From CAJQQY01 sp964564545 (GTDB lineage Bacteria; Bacteroidota; Bacteroidia; Chitinophagales; Saprospiraceae), in contig CAZMBP010000036.1 of assembly GCA_964564545.1 (NCBI GenBank), positions 10,328-74,327 on the forward strand: a stretch of 64,000 nucleotides of DNA, read 5' to 3'. Below, in pieces: positions 34,836 to 43,056 of the stretch. Every line of letters begins with the position of its first letter. The first letter of the stretch is position 1. The translations under genes and the position numbers were made by a program. The notes below the pieces were generated by a model, which did no database searches, was not told where the DNA came from, and worked only from the letters and a program-made list of their open reading frames with translations.

Positions 34836-34897
34836 TTTCGAATATTGTTATTCGTTGTTGTCATCTGTTTTGGAAAAACAGGTTAACAATCAACTAA

Positions 34898-35527
34898 TTA
34901 ATTTGCAAAAGTTGCTTTAATCTTTTCAATAGCTCCTTCAGAAATAACTAAAGTACCTGAATTCATCACATCATATGTGCTCAAATCTTGTGCACGCATC
35001 ACTTTAGTTTTTTGAATATTTCTACTAGATAAGTAAACATTTGGGTTGTCGTCAGCAATTACAAAAACTGATTTCTTGCCTGCTAAATCTAACCCGTTTA
35101 AAACACCAGTAAAGTTTTTCGTTTTTGGAGCATCCCAGTTCATATCTTCGATAACGATGATAGATCCTGCTTGAGCTTTAGCAGTAAAAGCAGATTTACG
35201 AGCTAAACGAGCTACTTTTTTATTCAATTTGATTCCATATGTTCTTGGTCTAGGTCCAAAAATTCGACCTCCACCTCTGAAAATAGGAGATTTGATATCA
35301 CCAGCACGAGCTGTACCAGTTCCTTTCTGACGCTTGATTTTTTTAGTAGAACCTGCAACTGCATTTCTTTCTTTTGCAGAGTGAGTTCCTTGACGTTGAT
35401 TAGCCAAATATGATTTAACTGCAAGATAAACTGCATGTTCGTTTGGCTCGATACCGAAAATATCGTCTGGTAAATCTACTGATCTACCGCAATCTTTGCC
35501 ATCTATACTTTTTACATCTAATTTCAT
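34898..35527 (-). CDS. rplD: 50S ribosomal protein L4
   Basis: L4 (209 residues) lines the tunnel and is the S10-operon repressor in E. coli. It contains NQRQGTHSAKERNAVAGSTK, RQKGTGTARAGDIKSPIFRG and FGPRPRTYGIKLNKKVARLA, the tunnel-loop region. Standard length and position. Confidence 0.98.
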   Translation of the reverse strand: MKLDVKSIDGKDCGRSVDLPDDIFGIEPNEHAVYLAVKSYLANQRQGTHSAKERNAVAGSTKKIKRQKGTGTARAGDIKSPIFRGGGRIFGPRPRTYGIKLNKKVARLARKSAFTAKAQAGSIIVIEDMNWDAPKTKNFTGVLNGLDLAGKKSVFVIADDNPNVYLSSRNIQKTKVMRAQDLSTYDVMNSGTLVISEGAIEKIKATFAN

Positions 35528-35586
35528 GATGTGATGTTTTTATCTTTTTACAAGTTTAATACTTCGCAATAATGATTATTGAAAAT

Positions 35587-36258
35587 TTATTTTTCAATAA
35601 CTACATAAGCTCCTTTGTGTCCAGGAACAGCTCCTTTAACTAGGATTAAATTTCTCTCAGGAAACATTTTAAGGATCTCCAAATTTCTAGTTTTGATTCT
35701 ATCTCCACCAGTTCTTCCTGCCATTCTCATCCCCTTGAATACTTTCGCAGGATAAGATGCAGCACCAATAGATCCAGGAGCTCTTTGTCTGTTATGCTGA
35801 CCGTGAGTTGCGTCATTCACACCTCTAAAGCCGTGACGTTTTACAACCCCTTGGAAACCTTTACCTTTTGAAGTTCCTACTACATTTACAATGTCACCTT
35901 CTTCGAAAACTTCAGTAATGCCTAATACACTACCTAAGCTTTTTTCGGTAATTTCAAGAGCTTCTCCATTTTCATCAGTTGGAGGAATTAAACTGTCCAA
36001 ATCAAAATTTCGAAATTCAACAACTTTTCGTTTTGGAGTAGTTTCAGCATTTTTGAAGTGTCCCATCATTGAATTGGGAGTATTCTTCTCTTTTGCCTCA
36101 GCGAAACCAAGTTGCAATGCTGAATAACCATCAGATTCTTCTGTTTTCACTTGTGTGATTACACAAGGTCCAGCTTCAATAACAGTACAAGCAATGTTTT
36201 TTCCAGCTTCATTAAATATGCTGGTCATTCCGAGTTTTTTACCTATTAAACCGTTCAT
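35587..36258 (-). CDS. rplC: 50S ribosomal protein L3
   Basis: A 223-residue early-assembly protein. It begins MNGLIGKKLGMTSIFNEAGK and contains GTSKGKGFQGVVKRHGFRG, GQHNRQRAPGSIGAASYPAK and GMRMAGRTGG. An internal insertion (residues about 55-95, TTPKRKVVEFRNFDLDSLIP) is usual for Bacteroidota. A 169-base spacer separates it from rpsJ. Confidence 0.98.
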   Translation of the reverse strand: MNGLIGKKLGMTSIFNEAGKNIACTVIEAGPCVITQVKTEESDGYSALQLGFAEAKEKNTPNSMMGHFKNAETTPKRKVVEFRNFDLDSLIPPTDENGEALEITEKSLGSVLGITEVFEEGDIVNVVGTSKGKGFQGVVKRHGFRGVNDATHGQHNRQRAPGSIGAASYPAKVFKGMRMAGRTGGDRIKTRNLEILKMFPERNLILVKGAVPGHKGAYVVIEK

Positions 36259-36359
36259 ATTGATTTATTTGACATCCTGAAAGGAGTAGAAATAACAGCG
36301 CGCAAGGCGGAACGGGAAGGTGGGAAATTCGCGATTTCACACTCCCAGTTTTGGACTGA

Positions 36360-36391
36360 AATTCCCTGAGCAATTCAGGAATTCTTTTTTT
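36360..36391 (+). terminator. terminator-like hairpin on the + strand in the rpsJ-rplC spacer
   Basis: AATTCCCTGA (36360-36369) pairs with TCAGGAATT (36375-36383) with one bulge, followed on the + strand by C and eight T. It lies antisense to the ribosomal operon; on the operon strand it is only a hairpin preceded by A. It may end antisense transcripts or act as a leader structure before rplC. Confidence 0.4.
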
Positions 36392-36427
36392 CAAAAAAAA
36401 TTACAAAAGACTTACCGACCTATATTC

Positions 36428-36736
36428 TTAAGTCAACTTTACTTGAATATCTACACCTGATGGCAATTCCAATTTAGAAAGTGCATCTACTGTTTTTTGA
36501 GTAGGAGTATAGATTTCAATTAATCTTTTGTGAGTCCGCAACTGAAATTGTTCGCGAGATTTTTTATTCACGTGCGGAGATCGTAGCACGGTGAAAATCT
36601 TCTTTTCAGTAGGCAGCGGAATCGGACCAGTAACGACAGCGCCAGAGTTCTTGACGGTCTTTACAATTTTCTCCGTTGACTTATCCACTAAATTGTGATC
36701 GTATGAACGGAGTTTAATTCTGATTTTCTGATTCAT
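36428..36736 (-). CDS. rpsJ: 30S ribosomal protein S10 / NusE
   Basis: A 102-residue head protein that also joins NusB in antitermination. It begins MNQKIRIKLRSYDHNLVDKS and contains GPIPLPTEKKIFTVLRSPHV and KSREQFQLRTHKRLIEI. It directly follows fusA; the tuf gene that often lies between them is absent. Confidence 0.98.
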   Translation of the reverse strand: MNQKIRIKLRSYDHNLVDKSTEKIVKTVKNSGAVVTGPIPLPTEKKIFTVLRSPHVNKKSREQFQLRTHKRLIEIYTPTQKTVDALSKLELPSGVDIQVKLT

Positions 36737-36818
36737 AACCTGTTGGTATGGTTAAATTGTTAAATTATTTATCTAAAAATAATCCGTGCCACAAGTTAAA
36801 CCGTGGCACGGCTCATTA

Positions 36819-38954
36819 TTATACTTTTACTTCGCCTTTTGACTTAGCGATAACGTCATCTGAAATACTCTTTGGAGGAGAAGCATAATGCGAAAATTCC
36901 ATTGTAGAACTTGCTCGTCCAGAGGTAATTGTTCTTAGAGAAGTTACATATCCGAACATTTCCGATAAAGGAACGTCAGCTTGGATTGCTACAGCTCCAC
37001 CAGCTCGTGGTTCTTGACCTTTTGGTAAACCTCTTCTTCTGTTCAAGTCACCAATTACAGATCCTACATAATCTTCAGGAGTAGTTACCTCCAATTTCAT
37101 GATTGGCTCCAAAAGTGTTGGTTTGCATTTAGCAGCTGCTGCTTTGAAACCTTCTTTTGCACATAATTCAAATGCAATTGGCTTAGAATCTACTGCGTGC
37201 ATAGAACCATCATATACTCTTACTTTCATTGCATTGATGCTGTATCCTGCAAGAATACCATTGTCCATCATAGAAGTGAAACCATCTCGAATTGGTTTTT
37301 GGTAATTCTTGTCGATAGATCCACCAACGATAGCCCATTCGAATTGAAGCTTAACTTTTCCATTTTTGAAATCTTCGCTTTCCAAAAATTCTTCATCGGC
37401 TGGGCCTAATTCGAATTCCATATCTGCGAACAATCCAGATCCACCTGATTGTTTTTTCAAACGCTCTCGGTGAGAAGTAGCAGCTTGAAGTGCTTCTCTA
37501 TAGTTCACTTGAGGTGCACCTTGGTTACACTCTACACCGAATTCTCGCTTAAGACGATCCACGATAATTTCTAAGTGCAACTCTCCCATACCGCTAATTA
37601 CAGTTTGGTTAGTTTCCTCATCATATCTTACTTTAAATGTAGGATCCTCTTCAGCTAATTTTGCCAAAGCCATTCCTAACTTATCTAAATCTTTTTGAGT
37701 TTTAGGCTCAACTGCAACTCCAATTACTGGATCAGGGAAAGTCATACTTTCTAATACAATTGGATTCGCTTCATCACAAATTGTATCTCCAGTTCTTAAA
37801 TCTTTAAATCCAACACCTGCTGCAATATCTCCAGCTTCTACTCTATCGATTGGATTTTGTTTATTAGAGTGCATTTGGTAAATTCTTGAAATACGCTCTT
37901 TTTTACCTGAACGAGTATTCAAAATATAAGAACCTGCATCTAATGCTCCTGAATAAACTCTAAAGAATGCTAATCTTCCTACGAAAGGGTCTGTTGCTAT
38001 TTTAAAAGCTAATGCTGCAAAAGGTTCTTTTACATCAGGCTTCCTAGTAACAACCTCATCAGTTTTAGGATTAACACCTTCGATTGCTTCAATATCCAAA
38101 GGAGAAGGTAAGAAAGTACAAACTGCATCTAATAATGCTTGAACTCCTTTGTTTTTAAAGGCTGATCCACACATCATTGGACAAATTGTCATATCAATTG
38201 TAGCCTTTCTGATCGCTTCTCTCATTTCTTCGATTGTAATCGAATCAGGATCTTCAAAGAATTTTTCTAATAAAGCTTCATCATATTCCGCAACTGCTTC
38301 AACCAATTTTTCTCGGTATTCAGCTACTAAATCTACCATATCTTCAGGCACTGGAATTACTTCATAAGTCATTCCTCGATCAGCCTCATTCCAAACGATC
38401 GCTTCTCCAGTCATCAAATCAACAACTCCTCTAAATGTTTCTTCAGCACCGATTGGTAACTGAAGAGGAATTGCATTTGCACCTAATTTTTCACGAACGT
38501 CATTAACAACATTCAAGAAGTCTGCACCAGTTCTATCCATTTTGTTTACAAAACCGATACGAGGTACTTTATATCTATTAGCTTGTCTCCAAACTGTTTC
38601 AGATTGTGGCTCTACACCTGAAACAGCACAGAACAAAGCAACTGTTCCATCTAATACACGTAATGAACGCTCAACTTCAACTGTAAAATCAACGTGCCCT
38701 GGAGTATCAATGATATTCACAGTATAGTTGTCACCCAACCAATCCCAATTAGTCTTAGTTGCTGCTGAAGTAATTGTAATACCACGCTCCTGCTCTTGCT
38801 CCATCCAGTCCATTGTAGCTGCACCATCGTGCACCTCACCGATCTTATGACTTAAACCGGTATAATAAAGAATACGCTCAGTTGTTGTGGTTTTCCCAGC
38901 ATCAATATGAGCCGCGATTCCAATATTTCTGGTTAATTTTAAATCTTTTGCCAT
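36819..38954 (-). CDS. fusA: elongation factor G
   Basis: EF-G (711 residues) drives translocation. The GTPase motifs are intact: AHIDAGKTTTTERILYYTG (G1), DTPGHVDFTVEVERSL (G3), FVNKMDRTGADF (G4) and the switch region MEQEQERGITITSAA (G2). Domains II to V follow, with GMGELHLEIIVDRLKREFGV and PEDYVGSVIGDLNRRRG. It is full length and canonical, part of the str cluster after rpsG. Confidence 0.98.
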   Translation of the reverse strand: MAKDLKLTRNIGIAAHIDAGKTTTTERILYYTGLSHKIGEVHDGAATMDWMEQEQERGITITSAATKTNWDWLGDNYTVNIIDTPGHVDFTVEVERSLRVLDGTVALFCAVSGVEPQSETVWRQANRYKVPRIGFVNKMDRTGADFLNVVNDVREKLGANAIPLQLPIGAEETFRGVVDLMTGEAIVWNEADRGMTYEVIPVPEDMVDLVAEYREKLVEAVAEYDEALLEKFFEDPDSITIEEMREAIRKATIDMTICPMMCGSAFKNKGVQALLDAVCTFLPSPLDIEAIEGVNPKTDEVVTRKPDVKEPFAALAFKIATDPFVGRLAFFRVYSGALDAGSYILNTRSGKKERISRIYQMHSNKQNPIDRVEAGDIAAGVGFKDLRTGDTICDEANPIVLESMTFPDPVIGVAVEPKTQKDLDKLGMALAKLAEEDPTFKVRYDEETNQTVISGMGELHLEIIVDRLKREFGVECNQGAPQVNYREALQAATSHRERLKKQSGGSGLFADMEFELGPADEEFLESEDFKNGKVKLQFEWAIVGGSIDKNYQKPIRDGFTSMMDNGILAGYSINAMKVRVYDGSMHAVDSKPIAFELCAKEGFKAAAAKCKPTLLEPIMKLEVTTPEDYVGSVIGDLNRRRGLPKGQEPRAGGAVAIQADVPLSEMFGYVTSLRTITSGRASSTMEFSHYASPPKSISDDVIAKSKGEVKV

Positions 38955-39013
38955 GATAATAAGATAATGTGATTAATTAATTTGTTGATTTAAGAACAGG
39001 TTATGTTATATTA

Positions 39014-39487
39014 CTATCTTCTACTCTTAAAGTGTGCAAATGCTCGGTTCGCTTCTGCCATTCTGTGAGTATCTTCTTTTCGTTTAACCGCTGCTCCTTC
39101 GCCTTTACTTGCTGCGATTAACTCTGCAGCTAATTTTTCAGCGTATCCTTTTCCACTTCTTTCTCTAGAAAACCTAATCAACCATTTGATTCCGATTGAT
39201 AATTTTCTTTTCGCTCGAATTTCAGTAGGAATTTGAAAAGTCGCCCCACCAATTCTTTTACTTCTAACTTCTACTTGTGGCATTGCGTTATTAATCGCTT
39301 TCTTCCAGATGCCGTGCTCATTTTCTTTTGTTCGATCCTTGATCAAATCCATTGCATCATAAAATACAGATAATGCAGTAGATTTCTTACCACTATACAT
39401 TAACATGTTTACGAATTGAGTCACCATTGGATCGTTATATCTTGGATCAGGAGCAATGACTCTTACTTTTGGCTTTCTTTTACGCAT
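39014..39487 (-). CDS. rpsG: 30S ribosomal protein S7
   Basis: S7 (157 residues) nucleates the 30S head and is the str-operon repressor in E. coli. It starts MRKRKPKVRVIAPDPRYNDP and contains NAMPQVEVRSKRIGGATFQI and HRMAEANRAFAHFKSRR at the end. Confidence 0.98.
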   Translation of the reverse strand: MRKRKPKVRVIAPDPRYNDPMVTQFVNMLMYSGKKSTALSVFYDAMDLIKDRTKENEHGIWKKAINNAMPQVEVRSKRIGGATFQIPTEIRAKRKLSIGIKWLIRFSRERSGKGYAEKLAAELIAASKGEGAAVKRKEDTHRMAEANRAFAHFKSRR

Positions 39488-39580
39488 CTTATTATGAATT
39501 GTTGATTGAAGATTACGATTATTTTTATTTTATAAGATTATCGTAATCAAATCTTTATTTAATTAATTTTTATTAAAACC

Positions 39581-39955
39581 TTACTTTTTAGGTCGTTTAG
39601 TTCCGTATTTAGATCGACTTTGTAAACGATCAGTTACTCCCGCTGTATCTAAGGCACCACGAACAATTGTATAACGTACACCTGGTAAATCTTTCACACG
39701 ACCACCTCTAATCAACACGATTGAGTGTTCTTGTAGATTGTGACCTTCTCCTGGAATATAGCAAATCACCTCATGACCATTTGTCAATCGAACCTTAGCA
39801 ACTTTACGCAAAGCTGAATTCGGCTTCTTTGGAGTAGTAGTATACACACGAGTACAAACTCCACGTTTTTGTGGACATGCTTCTAATGCACGAGTTTTAC
39901 TCTTAACAATGATCTGCTTTCTGCCTTTCCGAACAAGCTGATTAATAGTAGGCAT
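39581..39955 (-). CDS. rpsL: 30S ribosomal protein S12
   Basis: S12 (124 residues) is the decoding-centre protein. It begins MPTINQLVRKGRKQIIVKSK, with TTPKKPNSALRKVAKVRLTN (the streptomycin-resistance lysine is wild type) and IPGEGHNLQEHSIVLIRGGR. It is the first gene of the roughly 20-kb ribosomal cluster, about 107 bases downstream of a consensus promoter. Confidence 0.98.
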   Translation of the reverse strand: MPTINQLVRKGRKQIIVKSKTRALEACPQKRGVCTRVYTTTPKKPNSALRKVAKVRLTNGHEVICYIPGEGHNLQEHSIVLIRGGRVKDLPGVRYTIVRGALDTAGVTDRLQSRSKYGTKRPKK

Positions 39956-39987
39956 AAATACGTATTTTTATATTTTTATTAAAAATC

Positions 39988-40020
39988 TTCTAAACTGAAT
40001 AAAAAACCCTTGATTTTAAA
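39988..40020 (-). promoter_or_regulatory. terminator-like hairpin in the rpsL leader
   Basis: On the minus strand AAAACCTTTAAAATCAAGG is followed by GTTTTTTATTC: a short stem (AAACCTT / AAGGGTTT, one bulge) with a T run, located between the str promoter and rpsL. It could be an attenuator. A second small hairpin, ACGC...GCGT, lies just upstream. Confidence 0.4.
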
Positions 40021-40062
40021 GGTTTTTTTACGCTTTTTTCCTAGCGTTTCTTAAAGCGAGTG

Positions 40063-40093
40063 CAAAGATATATTTATTTCTCTTTTTATCAAA
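40063..40093 (-). promoter_or_regulatory. consensus promoter of the str-S10-spc-alpha cluster
   Basis: The minus strand shows TTTG (40093-40090), 19 bases, then TATCTTTG (40070-40063) followed by CACTC. It is the same geometry as the rpmI promoter and is the best promoter in the window. Confidence 0.8.
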
Positions 40094-40210
40094 AGTTTAT
40101 GCTAAAATAATTAAAGGTTTTTGAGTTTTTTTTTCTTTTTAAGGTTTCCCTTTAATTTATCGGGATTTTAGGACTATATACTTGTGATTATAATCGACCT
40201 TTAATTAATA

Positions 40211-40681
40211 ATGAGTTTAAAAAAATTGAATTTACATATGACATGTACTATTAGAAATGCAAATATCAATGATCTAAAAGCTATTTATGATTTAGTTATC
40301 GAATTAGCTATTTATGAAAATGAACCTAATGCAGTTACAGCCACTTTACAAGATTATGAGGAAAACTTTAATGCTCAAGTTTTTCAATCAATAGTTGCAG
40401 AACTTGATGGACAAGTTATAGGAGCATGTGTATATTATATAACATGGAGTACTTGGAAAGGCCGGATGATATACTTAGAAGACTTTATAGTAACTGAAGT
40501 CTATCGGAAAAAAGGAGTTGGTCAGTTATTATTCGATCAACTTTTGCTCGAGGCAAAAAAAATGAACGCAACAATGGTAAAATGGCAAGTTTTAGACTGG
40601 AATGAACCCGCAATCCGATTTTATGAAAAGAATAAAGCTATAATTGAAAAGGAATGGTGGAATGGAAAAATAATTTTTTAA
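40211..40681 (+). CDS. GNAT-family N-acetyltransferase, diamine/thialysine acetyltransferase-like
   Basis: A 156-residue acetyltransferase that transfers acetyl from acetyl-CoA to an amine. The acetyl-CoA binding motif is VYRKKGVGQLLF, preceded by MIYLEDFIVTEVY and followed by DWNEPAIRFYEK. The YLEDF and DWNEPA segments match the spermidine/spermine and thialysine N-acetyltransferase branch, so a polyamine-like small-molecule substrate is likely (inference). ATG 40211 gives MSLKKLNLH first; ATG 40238 would start MTCTIRNANINDLK, closer to relatives. It diverges from the ribosomal cluster. Confidence 0.85.
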   Translation: MSLKKLNLHMTCTIRNANINDLKAIYDLVIELAIYENEPNAVTATLQDYEENFNAQVFQSIVAELDGQVIGACVYYITWSTWKGRMIYLEDFIVTEVYRKKGVGQLLFDQLLLEAKKMNATMVKWQVLDWNEPAIRFYEKNKAIIEKEWWNGKIIF

Positions 40682-41005
40682 TCCTCTCCTTTTGATGACA
40701 ATTCATATAGGTTTTATCATTCTGTAATAACCATATACCAATACTTTTTAGCTACAATCTCTTTTAATATTTAAAAATAAATATACTTAACTAAGTTAAT
40801 AAGAATTGGCTTTTTATTATTTTAAGTTTATTTTATTTGGAATTATTGAACTCTTAGTTTTATATTAGCACTAAATTTAATGTTTTTACCTATTCCAAGT
40901 TATCCATTCCATGATCATAAAACTTTGTTTTAATTAATAAAGTAGATTACCAAACCGATTACATAGCTAACTTTCAATTAGTATTTTTTCAAACTGAATA
41001 AATTT

Positions 41006-41117
41006 ATTACTTTTGCAGACCAAAAGTAATATAATAGCATAGAGAACTACATAATTCAAGAAATAGTGTTTCATAGTGTGAGGGGTAACCAATCAAGTTG
41101 GTTGCCTCTTTTTTTAT
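41006..41117 (+). ncRNA. candidate small RNA with promoter-like box and terminator
   Basis: TACTTTTGC at 41008-41016 fits the TAnnTTTG box, and a hairpin GAGG..AACCAA / TTGGTT.CCTC (41080-41108) with seven T ends at about 41115, giving a possible RNA of about 95 nt. The box lies in a perfect 10-bp inverted repeat (ATTACTTTTG 41006-41015, CAAAAGTAAT 41021-41030) that could be an operator. No open frame is visible. The neighbouring gene to the right is on the other strand, so the terminator is not its own. Alternatively it ends a long 3' UTR of the acetyltransferase gene. The rest of 40682-41005 shows nothing. Confidence 0.45.
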
Positions 41118-41124
41118 TTTCTAA

Positions 41125-42102
41125 TTACACCTCTCTTCCCATCAATTCATTCGACAATTTAATCAAGACTTCTTTCTTCACTTCATCTACATTGACAGCT
41201 GATAAATGATCAAATGCTGCTACTAAATAAGAATCCATTAATTGCTCCGCAGCCTCTCGAATTTGTAATTCATTAAAAATAGATTTAACTGCCTCAATTT
41301 TAGCCTTTTCGTCCTCTGAGTCAGTATTCATAAGGCTTGAGAGCTTAGCACATTGTTCGTCACTTCCTAATTCTAATGCCTTCAAAACTAAAAATGTCTT
41401 TTTATTTTGAACGATATCTCCACCTACTTTTTTTCCAAATTTTTCAGGGTCGCCAAAAGTATCAAGAATGTCATCTTGCAGCTGAAAAGCAATCCCAATA
41501 TTCCTTCCAAACTCATATAAATGATTGGCATCTTCTTCTGATGAGCCTCCGATAATTGCTCCAATTTTTAGTCCTCCAGCAATTAAAACTGAAGTCTTTA
41601 ACTCGATCATTTTTAAATATTCTTCAATTGAAACATCATTCCTTGTTTCAAAGTCCATATCATATTGTTGCCCTTCACACACCTCAATAGCTACTTTATT
41701 AAAGGTTTTTATGATAGTTGGGATTTTAAACTTATCATCTAATTGTAAAAAAAACTGATAAGCATAAACCAACATCACATCGCCTGAAAGTATTCCTGTA
41801 TTTTGATTGTACTTGATGTGAACTGTAGGTTTTCCTCTTCGAAGAGGTGCTTCATCCATTATATCGTCATGTAAAAGACTAAAATTGTGAAAAATCTCGA
41901 TTGCGAACGAAGCTGGCAAGGCTTGTGCTATATTATCATTGAAAAGATTGCAACCCATCAAAAGTAGAACTGGGCGTATTCTTTTTCCTCCAAGACTTAA
42001 AATGTAATTAATTGGCTCATATAAACCTTTTGGGTTCTGATGAAATTGGTTTTCATCTAAATAAGTCTTAAAAAGTGATTGTAGTTCGGCAACTTGTTGC
42101 AT
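41125..42102 (-). CDS. polyprenyl diphosphate synthase (farnesyl/geranylgeranyl type)
   Basis: A 325-residue trans-isoprenyl diphosphate synthase that condenses isopentenyl diphosphate onto an allylic primer. It has both Asp-rich motifs, LLHDDIMDEAPLRRGKPT (first) and FQLQDDILDTFGD (second), and GGKRIRPVLLLMG. The two residues before the first motif and its length suggest a short-chain (C15-C20) product, but chain length cannot be fixed by eye. ATG 42102 (MQQVAELQSLF) is preferred over an upstream codon at 42159. The 354-base gap 42103-42456 to the next gene holds no feature I can name. Confidence 0.9.
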   Translation of the reverse strand: MQQVAELQSLFKTYLDENQFHQNPKGLYEPINYILSLGGKRIRPVLLLMGCNLFNDNIAQALPASFAIEIFHNFSLLHDDIMDEAPLRRGKPTVHIKYNQNTGILSGDVMLVYAYQFFLQLDDKFKIPTIIKTFNKVAIEVCEGQQYDMDFETRNDVSIEEYLKMIELKTSVLIAGGLKIGAIIGGSSEEDANHLYEFGRNIGIAFQLQDDILDTFGDPEKFGKKVGGDIVQNKKTFLVLKALELGSDEQCAKLSSLMNTDSEDEKAKIEAVKSIFNELQIREAAEQLMDSYLVAAFDHLSAVNVDEVKKEVLIKLSNELMGREV

Positions 42103-42456
42103 AAATAATTGAGGATAATTAAATAAATAACATTTTAATCTAAGAATCTTAAATTCCAATAAAGGAATGATACTTTTTTCGAAAGGTTTAGAATTATTAG
42201 ATATTTTTTAAAAAATATTTTGCGAACATACAAAAGTCTTTTGAAAAAGCATTTTGCAAAAACACTAGCAAAAATTTAGGTCTTACAATTCATAAACTTA
42301 ACCGACTCTAGATCATTTATTTATACATCAGATATAATCTTATTTGAGTGTAATTTTTAAAGTAAAAATTCTTTAATATCCTTATTTAATTAAAGCGTTT
42401 TTGCTTGTAACAAATAAACTTTACGCCCGTTTCAAGTTTGTATCTTAATTACAAAA

Positions 42457-42906
42457 ATGGAAAAAAATATCAGACCCGTGAATGTATTACTCGTAGAAGA
42501 CAATCCTGGAGATGTAAGATTAACTCAAGAAGCATTCAAAGAAGCCAAAATCTCCATCAAACTAGATGTGACAATGGATGGTGCTGAAGCTATTAAGTTT
42601 TTGAGAAAAGACGGTGAATATGCTAATGCTGTAACACCTGATTTGATACTTTTAGATCTTAATCTACCTAAAAAAGATGGCAGAGAGGTTTTAAAAGAAA
42701 TCAAAACTGACGATTTGTTAAAGAGGATTCCTGTAGTTGTTCTAACTACCTCGAATGCAGAACAAGATATCATGAAGAGTTATAACCTTCATGTAAATTG
42801 TTATATCAATAAGCCAGTTGATTTTGAAAAGTTTTTTGATATTATTCAAAAAATTGAAGAATTCTGGCTTACAACAGCTATTTTACCCACTATGGTACGC
42901 CCTTAA
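42457..42906 (+). CDS. single-domain response regulator, Rcp1-like
   Basis: A 149-residue stand-alone receiver domain. It has the acidic pair in LLVEDNPGDVRLTQEAF, the phospho-accepting Asp in LILLDLNLPKKDG, Thr in VVLTTSNAEQDI and Lys in CYINKPVDFEKFF. The EDNPGDVRL and CYINKP forms are typical of Rcp1-like regulators that work with phytochrome-type or other hybrid kinases. There is no output domain, so it probably acts through protein contacts. It lies directly upstream of a hybrid kinase with a similar receiver, separated by a terminator. Confidence 0.92.
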   Translation: MEKNIRPVNVLLVEDNPGDVRLTQEAFKEAKISIKLDVTMDGAEAIKFLRKDGEYANAVTPDLILLDLNLPKKDGREVLKEIKTDDLLKRIPVVVLTTSNAEQDIMKSYNLHVNCYINKPVDFEKFFDIIQKIEEFWLTTAILPTMVRP

Positions 42907-42972
42907 AAAGAATTACACATTAAACTTCTATGTCATTTATTGATTTTGAAGTAAAAGAATGTGATCTTTAGG

Positions 42973-43012
42973 AAGATTAAATATAGTTTTGAGTTATATT
43001 TAATCTTTTTTG
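42973..43012 (+). terminator. terminator between the response regulator and hybrid kinase
   Basis: AAGATTAAATATA (42973-42985) is perfectly complementary to TATATTTAATCTT (42995-43007), followed by T to 43011. It lies where an upstream GTG of the next frame would otherwise seem to encode a membrane helix. Confidence 0.8.
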
Positions 43013-43056
43013 TTTATGCCATTTTTTTATTCGCCATTTATCGTACCACAAACTGT

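Noticed and set aside
34535..34864. 109-codon frame overlapping rplW on the same strand
   Set aside because: rplW in the other frame matches L23 over its full length.
42961..43056. N-terminal membrane helix for the hybrid kinase
   Set aside because: The bases form a perfect terminator for the preceding gene; ATG 43057 is the better start.
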